Below are positions 1-5,843 of a stretch of DNA of 9,034 bases, piece after piece; the stretch's first letter is position 1, and each line of letters begins with the position of its first letter. The DNA comes from an uncultured Clostridia bacterium (GTDB lineage: Bacteria > Bacillota > Clostridia > Oscillospirales > Ruminococcaceae). The stretch covers positions 1 through 9,034 of the forward strand of contig CALATN010000231.1 of assembly GCA_937891895.1 (NCBI GenBank). Direction: 5' to 3'. A program made the translations under genes and the position numbers. The notes under the pieces were generated by a model. That model made no database searches. It was not told where the DNA came from and saw only the letters and a list, made by a program, of their open reading frames with translations.

Positions 1-58
1 CCTCAGAAAGGTTTTCCCCAGTGGGTTCCCACAATCCCCGCTAAATTATAATTTACTT
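1..58. repeat. Left arm of a long inverted repeat
   Basis: Bases 1-33 are the exact reverse complement of 8980-9012. After a two-base length difference (A here, three bases there), bases 35-58 match the reverse complement of 8953-8976 with two mismatches. The arm contains the near-palindrome GTGGGTTCCCAC at 21-32 and the palindrome AAATTATAATTT at 43-54. It begins at base 1 with the six bases that form a hairpin loop in the right copy, so the left copy is probably cut by the window edge. No coding sequence is visible here. The function is unknown; it could be a dispersed intergenic repeat or a structured RNA element. Confidence 0.9.
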
Positions 59-102
59 AGCAATGCAATTGTGTCTGAATTGTAAACATTACTTTATCCT
101 AC

Positions 103-131
103 TTGAATTTGGCTGGTAAAAGGTATATACT
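103..131 (+). promoter_or_regulatory. Sigma-A promoter of htpG
   Basis: A -35 box TTGAAT (103-108) and a -10 box TATACT (126-131) are separated by 17 bases, close to the housekeeping consensus. Transcription should start near 137-139, inside the left half of the CIRCE operator. That would put the operator at the extreme 5' end of the mRNA, its usual place in HrcA-controlled genes. The boxes are read directly; the start point is inferred. Confidence 0.8.
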
Positions 132-135
132 GTAA

Positions 136-162
136 TTAGCACTCGTGAACAATGAGTGCTAA
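136..162 (+). promoter_or_regulatory. CIRCE operator (HrcA binding site)
   Basis: The sequence reads TTAGCACTC (136-144), nine spacer bases, then GAGTGCTAA (154-162). Both half-sites match the CIRCE consensus perfectly, with the standard 9-base spacer. CIRCE is bound by the heat-shock repressor HrcA and usually sits before groESL or the dnaK operon. Here it lies just downstream of the htpG -10 box and 53 bases before the chosen htpG start, so htpG is very likely repressed by HrcA and induced by unfolded-protein stress. Confidence 0.95.
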
Positions 163-185
163 CACTTGAATGAATGAAGTGCTAA
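159..185 (+). promoter_or_regulatory. Second, degenerate CIRCE-like site overlapping the first
   Basis: AAGTGCTAA at 177-185 matches the CIRCE right half at 8 of 9 positions. Exactly nine bases upstream, CTAACACTT (159-167) matches the left half at 6 of 9. This gives a second CIRCE-shaped element that shares four bases (159-162) with the right half of the perfect site. It could be a weak auxiliary HrcA site or a relic of a duplication. Binding is not shown by the sequence. Confidence 0.5.
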
Positions 186-215
186 AAATAATATAAATCG
201 AAAGGAATGTTCCCA

Positions 216-2120
216 ATGGCTGAAACAAAACAGTTCAAAGCAGAGTCCAAGCGTCTGCTTGATATGATGATCAACTCAATCTACACTCACAAGGAAATCT
301 TTCTCCGTGAGCTTATTTCCAACGCAAGCGACGCAATTGACAAGCTTTATTTCAAGTCCCTTACAGATGACAAGGTTGGTCTGAAGAAGGACGATTTCTG
401 CATCTTCATCGAAGCTGACGGTGACAACAAGACCCTCATCATTTCCGACAACGGTATCGGTATGACAAAGGACGAGCTTGAAAACAACCTCGGTACAATC
501 GCAAACAGCGGCTCTCTTGCGTTCAAGAACGAGAACACAAGCGATGATATCGACATCATCGGTCAGTTTGGTGTAGGCTTCTACTCTGCATTTATGGTTG
601 CAAAGGAAGTTCAGGTGCGTTCCAAGGCTTACGGCTCCGAACAGGCTTACCTCTGGAAGTCCGAGGGCGTTGAGGGTTACACAATTGAAGAATGTGAAAA
701 GGATTCTGTGGGTACGGAAATCCGTCTTATCCTCAAGGATAACACAGATGATGAAAACTACGAAGATTACCTGATGCAGTGGAAGCTCAAGTCACTTGTA
801 AAGAAGTATTCCGACTATATCCGTTTCCCAATCAAGATGGAAATTGCCCACGACCACCTCAAGGAGGGCACAGGTACAAACGATGTTCCTGCCGAATACG
901 AAACACACACTGAAATCGAAACCCTCAACAGTATGGTTCCGCTCTGGAGAAAGAACAAGAGCGAGATTACCGACGAGGAATACAACAAGTTCTACAACGA
1001 AAAGTTCTGGGACTATAACGAGCCTCTTTGCCACATTCACGCAAAGACAGAGGGTACTGCAACTTATGATGCGCTCCTCTACATTCCGTCACAGGCTCCG
1101 ATGGATTACTATACAAAGGATTTCACAAAGGGCTTACAGCTTTTCTCCAGCGGCGTGCTTATTATGGACAAGTGTTCCGACCTTCTCCCTGACCATTTCT
1201 CATTCGTAAAGGGTCTTGTTGACTCTCAGGATCTGTCCCTGAACATTTCCCGTGAAATGCTTCAGCACGACAAGCAGCTTAAGCTTATTGCAAAATCCCT
1301 TGAACGTACAATCAAGAATGAGCTGAAAAAGATGCTGAACAATGACCGTGAGAAGTACGAAACATTCTGGAAGGCATTCGGCTTACAGATCAAGTTTGGT
1401 ATCTACAACGGCTACGGCGTGAACAAGGAAATTCTCAAGGATTTGCTTATGTTCCACAGCTCATTTGAAAAGAAGCTTGTTACACTTGAAGAATACGTTT
1501 CCCGTATGAAGGAAGACCAGAAATATATCTACTATGCAGCAGGCGAAAGCGTTGCAAAGATTGATGTTCTCCCACAGACAGAGGTTGTGAAGGACAAGGG
1601 CTACGAAATCCTGTACCTTACAGAAAGCGTTGACGAGTTTGCAATCCAGATGCTTATGGGTTACGACGACAAGCAGTTCAAGTCCGTTTCCGCAGCTGAC
1701 CTTGACATCGACACTCCTGAAGAAAAGGCTGAATTCAAGAAGCTTGCTGACGACAACAAGGATATGCTTACCGCAATTAAGGACGCTCTCGGCGGCAAAA
1801 TCAAGGAAGCACGTCTTTCCGAGCGTCTTAAGTCACACCCTTGCTGTCTTACAAATGAGGGGCAGATTTCCCTTGATATGGAAAGAACTTTTGCGGCAAT
1901 GCCGAACAATGACCAGAACATCAAGGCTGAAAAGGTGCTTGAACTGAACGCTGACCACGCTATGTTCAAGAAGCTCCAGTCACTTTATGAAAACGACAAG
2001 GAAAAGCTGAAGGCTTACAGCGAAATTCTCTACACACAGGCACTTCTCATTGAGGGTATGCCTATTGAAGACCCGCTTGCGTATGCAAATCTTGTATGTG
2101 AATTGATGGTGGGCAACTAA
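216..2120 (+). CDS. htpG: Molecular chaperone HtpG (bacterial Hsp90)
   Basis: This is an ATP-dependent cytosolic chaperone of 634 residues that works as a homodimer on partly folded clients, usually alongside DnaK. The GHKL ATPase motifs are all visible: the N-box around ELISNASDA (residues 32-40), DNGIGM (78-83), the glycine-rich lid GQFGVGF (116-122) and GTEIR (166-170). The middle domain carries the conserved SQDLSLNISREMLQ stretch, and the dimerisation region runs to the natural end. Length is normal for the family and there is no frameshift. The start at 216 is preferred over the in-frame ATG at 207 because AAAGGA at 201-206 lies nine bases before 216 but runs directly into 207. The gene has its own promoter and CIRCE operator. 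No T-rich terminator follows; a repeat hairpin lies immediately downstream. Confidence 0.97.
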   Translation: MAETKQFKAESKRLLDMMINSIYTHKEIFLRELISNASDAIDKLYFKSLTDDKVGLKKDDFCIFIEADGDNKTLIISDNGIGMTKDELENNLGTIANSGSLAFKNENTSDDIDIIGQFGVGFYSAFMVAKEVQVRSKAYGSEQAYLWKSEGVEGYTIEECEKDSVGTEIRLILKDNTDDENYEDYLMQWKLKSLVKKYSDYIRFPIKMEIAHDHLKEGTGTNDVPAEYETHTEIETLNSMVPLWRKNKSEITDEEYNKFYNEKFWDYNEPLCHIHAKTEGTATYDALLYIPSQAPMDYYTKDFTKGLQLFSSGVLIMDKCSDLLPDHFSFVKGLVDSQDLSLNISREMLQHDKQLKLIAKSLERTIKNELKKMLNNDREKYETFWKAFGLQIKFGIYNGYGVNKEILKDLLMFHSSFEKKLVTLEEYVSRMKEDQKYIYYAAGESVAKIDVLPQTEVVKDKGYEILYLTESVDEFAIQMLMGYDDKQFKSVSAADLDIDTPEEKAEFKKLADDNKDMLTAIKDALGGKIKEARLSERLKSHPCCLTNEGQISLDMERTFAAMPNNDQNIKAEKVLELNADHAMFKKLQSLYENDKEKLKAYSEILYTQALLIEGMPIEDPLAYANLVCELMVGN

Positions 2121-2133
2121 TAAATTATAATTT
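2121..2133. repeat. AT-rich palindromic motif after the htpG stop
   Basis: TAAATTATAATTT starts directly after the htpG stop codon and contains the perfect palindrome AAATTATAATTT (2122-2133). The same 13 bases occur at 42-54 in the left repeat arm. A close variant starts at the stop codon of the metal ATPase (8956-8968). The motif is short and AT-rich, so chance is possible, but all three occurrences sit beside a repeat element. Confidence 0.5.
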
Positions 2134-2142
2134 GTAGAGTTA

Positions 2143-2220
2143 GGAGTGTTGAGAGTGGAGTGTGGAGTTGAAGGATATTATAGCTTATACAACAACTCCA
2201 CTCTTCACACTTCACACTCC
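2143..2220. repeat. MITE-like long imperfect hairpin
   Basis: Arms 2143-2170 and 2193-2220 pair over 28 positions without gaps: 23 Watson-Crick pairs, 2 G-T pairs and 3 mismatches. The loop is an AT-rich 22 bases (2171-2192). One arm is almost pure G/T/A with repeated GGAGTG/GTGGAG units; the other is C/T/A with CACTC/CACTT units. Such strand-biased, self-complementary intergenic sequence is typical of small non-coding dispersed repeats. No transposase is present. There is no T-run after the hairpin, so it is not a standard terminator, though it could affect mRNA ends. The remaining bases up to the next gene hold only a ribosome binding site. Confidence 0.75.
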
Positions 2221-2268
2221 ACACTCGAAGATAAATCCCAATTTGCCCATTCAAAAGGAGCTGAATTT

Positions 2269-2949
2269 ATGTTCAAATACGAAACCCACCTCCATACCTC
2301 CGAAACAAGTGCCTGTGCAAATTCAACGGGTGCGGAGATGGCTGTGAAATACAAGGAAGAGGGTTACACGGGTATTATCGTTACCGACCACTTCTTCAAC
2401 GGCAACACCACCGTGCCACGTGATTTGCCTTGGGAAGAACGTGTTGAGCTGTTCTGCAAGGGATACGAAAACGCAAAGGCAAAGGGCGACGAAATCGGGC
2501 TTGACGTTTATTTCGGTTTCGAGTACACTTACCACGGCTCTGATTTTCTTGTGTACGGTCTTGACAAGCAGTGGCTTATGAACAATGACAGAATTATGGA
2601 TATGAAACTGTACAGATTTCTTGACCATGTTCACGCCTGCGGGGGACGTGTCATTCACGCTCACCCGTTCAGGGATTACGACTACATACCGATGATGACC
2701 TTTGCACCGCACCGTGTTGACGGGGTGGAAGTTGTAAACACTTCCCACGCTGACCCGTCCTTTGACGAACGTGCAAAGATGTATGCTGAGTGGTACAATC
2801 TGCCCGTAACCTGCGGCTCCGACGCACACAACACTACAAACCGCTGGTACGGCGGCGGTGTGCTGACGGAAAGGAAGCTCACATCTGCTCTTGATTATGT
2901 TGACGCAGTAATAATGGGCGAGGCAAGGATTATTGAAAAGAATAAGTAA
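2269..2949 (+). CDS. PHP-domain metal-dependent phosphoesterase
   Basis: This 226-residue protein has the PHP (polymerase and histidinol phosphatase) fold, a TIM-like barrel that binds two or three metal ions and hydrolyses phosphoesters. Ligand motifs appear in family order: HLH (residues 7-9), DH (40-41), E85 in GFEY, HAHP (130-133) and GSDAH (183-187). The substrate cannot be read from sequence; histidinol phosphate, a nucleotide or a nucleic acid end are all possible within the family. The ATG at 2269 is chosen because AAGGAG (2255-2260) lies eight bases upstream. An in-frame ATG at 2146 would add 41 residues that translate the repeat hairpin and have no family character. No clear separate promoter is visible, so read-through from htpG is possible. 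Transcription ends at the terminator that follows. Confidence 0.9.
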   Translation: MFKYETHLHTSETSACANSTGAEMAVKYKEEGYTGIIVTDHFFNGNTTVPRDLPWEERVELFCKGYENAKAKGDEIGLDVYFGFEYTYHGSDFLVYGLDKQWLMNNDRIMDMKLYRFLDHVHACGGRVIHAHPFRDYDYIPMMTFAPHRVDGVEVVNTSHADPSFDERAKMYAEWYNLPVTCGSDAHNTTNRWYGGGVLTERKLTSALDYVDAVIMGEARIIEKNK

Positions 2950-2952
2950 AAT

Positions 2953-2987
2953 AAAAATCCAGGAAGTTACTTCTTCCTGGATTTTTT
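2953..2987. terminator. Bidirectional rho-independent terminator
   Basis: Arms 2953-2966 and 2973-2986 form a perfect 14-pair stem (core TCCAGGAAG with CTTCCTGGA) and a 6-base loop. A T-run follows on the + strand and the matching A-run gives a T-run on the - strand. It therefore serves both the PHP gene and the converging - strand operon. The stop codon of the - strand YjbR gene (2967-2969) lies in the loop. Confidence 0.93.
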
Positions 2988-3308
2988 CATTGTAAGCGTA
3001 AAGCTGTTCATTGTCATTCGGAAAATTTCCTCCTCGGGCACGTCCGAGTCAAGATAAACCGTGTTCCAGTGAACCTTGTTCATATGGTAAGCGGGGGTAA
3101 CACCCTCATAAGCCTGACGGAGAAAATCCGCTTCCATCGGTTCGCATTTCATATTTACAATCGTCTTTCCGTCGTGCTCCATAACGAGCGCAAACCACTT
3201 CCGTGTGTCACGGTGACGGACGGCAACGGTTTCACCGTCATCAAAAGGTGTGTCAAGCACGGCGGCGGAAATCGTTTCACAGTAATCAAGATATTCTTTC
3301 CTTGTCAT
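2967..3308 (-). CDS. MmcQ/YjbR family protein
   Basis: This 113-residue protein matches the MmcQ/YjbR (CyaY-like fold) family, recognisable from WFALVMEHDG, the VNMKCEP-type stretch, RQAYEGV and the signature YHMNKVHWNTV near residues 74-84. Proteins of this family are annotated as DNA-binding or of unknown function, and no catalytic role is established. The ATG at 3308 has AAGGA centred about ten bases upstream, overlapping the stop region of the preceding gene four bases away, so the two are co-transcribed and probably coupled in translation. It is the last gene of the - strand operon, and its stop codon falls in the terminator loop. Confidence 0.88.
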   Translation of the reverse strand: MTRKEYLDYCETISAAVLDTPFDDGETVAVRHRDTRKWFALVMEHDGKTIVNMKCEPMEADFLRQAYEGVTPAYHMNKVHWNTVYLDSDVPEEEIFRMTMNSFTLTMKKSRKK

Positions 3309-3312
3309 AGCG

Positions 3313-3552
3313 TCAGTCCTTAATGCTGTCGATGTATTTCTTTGCGGCGGTTTTCAGCGCCTTTTTCGGAGTCTGGTTTGTCACGAAAACAGCTTTAGGG
3401 TTGCCCTTCTTGCCGATAAGGTACACGTCCTCATTTCTGCCGTTTTCGCTGGTATGGGTTTTCTTTGCAAAAAGTGCCGCACCTGCAAGAAACGGAAGCG
3501 TGATAAACCAGAATATCGAAGCCTTGTTATGTGGAAGAAGCTTTTTAAACAT
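3313..3552 (-). CDS. Small single-span membrane protein, function unknown
   Basis: This is a 79-residue protein I do not recognise. It has a short basic N-terminus (MFKKLLPHNK), one hydrophobic segment at about residues 12-29, and a lysine-rich hydrophilic tail ending in KTAAKKYIDSIKD. The positive-inside rule is ambiguous, since both flanks are basic. The start at 3552 is chosen over an ATG eight codons upstream because AAGGAG (3560-3565 on the opposite strand) lies seven bases before it. The start follows the stop of the tadA-GNAT gene by a single base (TGA at 3556-3554), a strong sign of translational coupling. Its position, spacing and ribosome binding site support a real gene. Confidence 0.75.
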   Translation of the reverse strand: MFKKLLPHNKASIFWFITLPFLAGAALFAKKTHTSENGRNEDVYLIGKKGNPKAVFVTNQTPKKALKTAAKKYIDSIKD

Positions 3553-3553
3553 A

Positions 3554-4531
3554 TCAAATCTCCTTATCAATATCAAGCTGGAAGAAATAGTCGTCCATTA
3601 CATAGCCGTTTCCGATGTCGGTCACGTCTTCGCCGACAATGCGGAAGCCGCTTTTTTTGTACACGGCAATTGAATTGTCGTTGTGCTTGTTTACGGTAAG
3701 CCATATTGCGTGCAGATTATGTTCACGGCAGTAATCCTTCAGGAAGGAAAAAACCTCGCTTGCATAGCCGTTGCCGCGGTATTCCTTCTTGATGTAGATT
3801 TTCGACAGGAACAATCTTCCGTCAGCGTCTGTGCGGATTGCGGTGTAGCCGATACGTGCGTCACCCTTGCGTAAGATGTAATAGGTGTAACCGCTGTCAA
3901 TCTGTTCGGTCATAGCCCTTACAGACTGGAATTTGTCAACCATATAGTCAATCTGCTCATTGCTCAGTATTGACGGAAACCATTCGTGCCATATTTCATC
4001 GGCAAGTGCCGCAGCTGCTTCAATCTGCTGCTCGGTTTTAACTTCAACAAGCTTTATCCTCTGCATTTTTCTTTTCCTCCTCAGCTCCGAAAAGAAGCTT
4101 TTGAGCAATTCCTCGCTTTCAGCTTTCATAAGTCCCTGTTCAACTGCAGGGTGATGATTGTATCCAAGCTCAAACAGGTTTACAAGACTTCCCGCAGACC
4201 CTGCCGCTGAATCGCTTGCCGCAAATACCACACGGTCAATGCGTGAGTTTATGATTGCCCCTGCGCACATCGGACAGGGCTCAAGCGTAACATAAAGCGT
4301 GCAGCCCGACAGTCTCCAGCCGCCAAGGGTTGTACACGCTTCATTGATTGCGATGATTTCGGCGTGACAAAGAGCATTTCGTTCCTTTTCACGGCTGTTT
4401 CGTCCCGTTCCCGCGACGAAGCCGTCATTGCGCACTACAACCGCACCGACGGGAGTTTCTCCCTCATCAGCGGCTTTTCGTGCAAGCTCCATAGCCATTG
4501 CCATATAGAATTGGTCGTTTATAAGCCCCAT
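3554..4531 (-). CDS. tadA: TadA-GNAT fusion: tRNA adenosine(34) deaminase with C-terminal acetyltransferase
   Basis: This 325-residue protein has two domains. Residues 1-155 are TadA, which converts adenosine to inosine at the wobble position of tRNA-Arg(ACG). It has zinc and catalytic residues HAE (56-58) and PCPMC (85-89), plus a GSAGSLVNL stretch near 111-119. Residues 156-325 are a GNAT acetyltransferase with the acetyl-CoA loop YRGNGYA (251-257), a following helix, and the NNSIAVYKKSGF segment near the end. Its acetyl acceptor is unknown. Stand-alone TadA proteins are usually about 150-165 residues, so the first domain is complete and the second is an addition. The start at 4531 sits just after the upstream stop (4539-4537), with AAGG about ten bases upstream; the open frame continues to 4621 but that would overlap the upstream gene by about 28 codons. 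An internal ATG at 4066 has a perfect ribosome binding site. Confidence 0.9.
   Translation of the reverse strand: MGLINDQFYMAMAMELARKAADEGETPVGAVVVRNDGFVAGTGRNSREKERNALCHAEIIAINEACTTLGGWRLSGCTLYVTLEPCPMCAGAIINSRIDRVVFAASDSAAGSAGSLVNLFELGYNHHPAVEQGLMKAESEELLKSFFSELRRKRKMQRIKLVEVKTEQQIEAAAALADEIWHEWFPSILSNEQIDYMVDKFQSVRAMTEQIDSGYTYYILRKGDARIGYTAIRTDADGRLFLSKIYIKKEYRGNGYASEVFSFLKDYCREHNLHAIWLTVNKHNDNSIAVYKKSGFRIVGEDVTDIGNGYVMDDYFFQLDIDKEI
4076..4081 (-). promoter_or_regulatory. Internal ribosome binding site before the GNAT domain
   Basis: On the - strand AGGAGG lies exactly nine bases before the in-frame ATG at 4066, which is the first codon of the GNAT domain. It is the strongest Shine-Dalgarno sequence in this operon apart from that of the CPBP gene, and stronger than the one before tadA itself. 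Within the fusion it encodes part of the basic linker ELRRKRK. It would allow a separate 170-residue acetyltransferase to be made from the same mRNA. Use of the site is inferred. Confidence 0.65.
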
Positions 4532-4536
4532 AGCCT

Positions 4537-5703
4537 TTACACCTTGAAATTGAGATTGAGTATCGTCATAACGAATGACAGCGTGAACCATACAATCAGC
4601 GGTATACAAGAAGCGGCACAAAGCACCTTTGACGAAGCGGACATATATCTGTCCTTGAGTGTAATACCGAAACGGTCGCTGTGATTGCAGAAGAAATGAA
4701 TTGAACCTGCAAGACCGATTATAATTGCCGCAAAGAAAAGCATTGCAGTTAAAGTTATGCTGTAGCTGTCATCAACAACATAATCAAGGAAGTAAAGCGT
4801 GTACACAAAGAAACGCTGAGCGATACGCATAGTTACAGCGGTAATAACCGAGCCTGTTCTGATTGTAAAATAACCGATAACCATTGTTGTCACAAAGGCG
4901 AAAGGCATTCTTGTTATGTCGTATGTACATACTGAATAGATAATACTTGTCACGATAAGTGCCGTACCGTCGCCGAACTGTCTTGTGAACTGAAGAAAAA
5001 CTCCGTGTGTGCAAAGCTCGCTGACTATTGCAACGATAATCATCTGGACTAAGAAAAGCGGCAGATTTTCCAGCTGTGTCGGAACCATAAAGGAACGTGA
5101 TGTATCAATATTTATCAGTGAGAGAATTTCTTCATAGAAATAGGACATCATTGAGCATACCGCTGTAACAAGAAGTACAGCGGGAATTCCGAAGCGGAAC
5201 ATCGGCTTGTTGGTGATTTTCAACGGGAACATTACCGAAAACGGCATCTGCATATGTTTTACAAGAATTGCAATCGGCAGAATACGTCCTATGACCTGTG
5301 TAATGATATCAAGGACAATAATTAAGGTTTCGTTGCCGTGACGCTCTCCTGAGAAAAAGGCAGTGTGAATGTCGAGTCCCATAAGCTCAAGAAAAACGGG
5401 CAGGAGATAGGTGCTGAAAATATCGAAAAGGACTTTATATATGAGAATAAATCCCAGCACGGTCATAACCCTGCGGAAAGCGTGATTTTCCCTTGCTTCG
5501 GGGTAATCGTGGATAAAGCCGACCTTGTCCTGATATGTAAGCTGATTAGGCTTTTCAACAAAGTAGAAGCCGATGGAATTCTGCTTCTGCTTACGCCATT
5601 CCTTGAAGCTTTCGTTGTATTCCTTATCCTGGTATTTCCAGTTTGTGCGGTCTTCGTTGGAATCCGCAGGTTTTGTTTTTTTCTTTTCCGCATCAACGAC
5701 CAA
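4537..5703 (-). CDS. CPBP-family membrane protein lacking canonical catalytic residues
   Basis: This 388-residue protein has a hydrophilic, charged N-terminus of about 75 residues and then about eight membrane segments (roughly 78-100, 127-149, 172-190, 214-240, 246-283, 286-305, 315-337, 359-384). The arrangement resembles CPBP/Abi intramembrane proteases (CAAX prenyl endopeptidase relatives). At the first motif the family has EExxxR; here it reads SELCTH (228-233), keeping one Glu and replacing Arg. The second-motif His is replaced (Y256-S-V-C-T260), and no His occurs around 285-300 where the third motif should be. It is probably not an active protease, and the family call itself is moderate. 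The start is TTG at 5703, the only plausible start because the next in-frame ATG is at residue 80; it has an excellent ribosome binding site. It is the first gene of the - strand operon and ends five bases before tadA. Confidence 0.7.
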   Translation of the reverse strand: MVVDAEKKKTKPADSNEDRTNWKYQDKEYNESFKEWRKQKQNSIGFYFVEKPNQLTYQDKVGFIHDYPEARENHAFRRVMTVLGFILIYKVLFDIFSTYLLPVFLELMGLDIHTAFFSGERHGNETLIIVLDIITQVIGRILPIAILVKHMQMPFSVMFPLKITNKPMFRFGIPAVLLVTAVCSMMSYFYEEILSLINIDTSRSFMVPTQLENLPLFLVQMIIVAIVSELCTHGVFLQFTRQFGDGTALIVTSIIYSVCTYDITRMPFAFVTTMVIGYFTIRTGSVITAVTMRIAQRFFVYTLYFLDYVVDDSYSITLTAMLFFAAIIIGLAGSIHFFCNHSDRFGITLKDRYMSASSKVLCAASCIPLIVWFTLSFVMTILNLNFKV

Positions 5704-5710
5704 GTCGGTT

Positions 5711-5718
5711 CACCTCCC
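5711..5718 (-). promoter_or_regulatory. Ribosome binding site deciding a TTG start
   Basis: On the - strand GGGAGGTG lies seven bases before TTG at 5703. This near-perfect anti-16S match with ideal spacing is the reason for accepting the rare TTG initiation codon of the CPBP-like gene. Confidence 0.85.
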
Positions 5719-5739
5719 AGATAAAGGTTTGTTTCCTTA

Positions 5740-5748
5740 ATAATAGCA
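5740..5748 (-). promoter_or_regulatory. Candidate extended -10 promoter of the - strand operon
   Basis: Read on the - strand, TGCTATTAT (5748 to 5740) is an extended -10 box (TGn followed by TATTAT). No convincing -35 box is seen at 16-18 bases, which extended -10 promoters can tolerate. It lies about 37 bases upstream of the TTG start. This is a weak call in very AT-rich sequence. Confidence 0.4.
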
Positions 5749-5843
5749 CATATTTATTTCTATATATTTAATTCTGACGTCATTTTACATTTTGTACATA
5801 ATTTCTTTACTAAATGTATGTATTAGTAGGCATACAAATGAAT

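Noticed and set aside
207..215. Upstream in-frame ATG for htpG, adding three residues (MFP)
   Set aside because: AAAGGA runs directly into this ATG, leaving no room for initiation; the ATG at 216 has proper nine-base spacing and gives the family-typical MAETKQF start.
844..1209. 121-residue open frame inside htpG on the same strand
   Set aside because: Low-complexity Thr/Arg/Ser-rich shadow of htpG with no domain; the htpG frame is clearly the coding one.
2168..2191. Possible promoter in the hairpin loop (TTGAAG with TATACA)
   Set aside because: The boxes are only 12 bases apart, too short for a sigma-A promoter.
2146..2268. N-terminal extension of the PHP protein
   Set aside because: It translates the hairpin repeat, has no PHP character, and a good ribosome binding site sits before the ATG at 2269.
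2323..2829. 168-residue open frame opposite the PHP gene
   Set aside because: It is antisense to a gene with complete metal-ligand motifs and its own sequence has no recognisable family.
4532..4621. Extension of the TadA-GNAT frame to an ATG at 4621
   Set aside because: It would overlap the upstream gene by about 28 codons and the residues do not resemble TadA; the start at 4531 fits the known TadA N-terminus.
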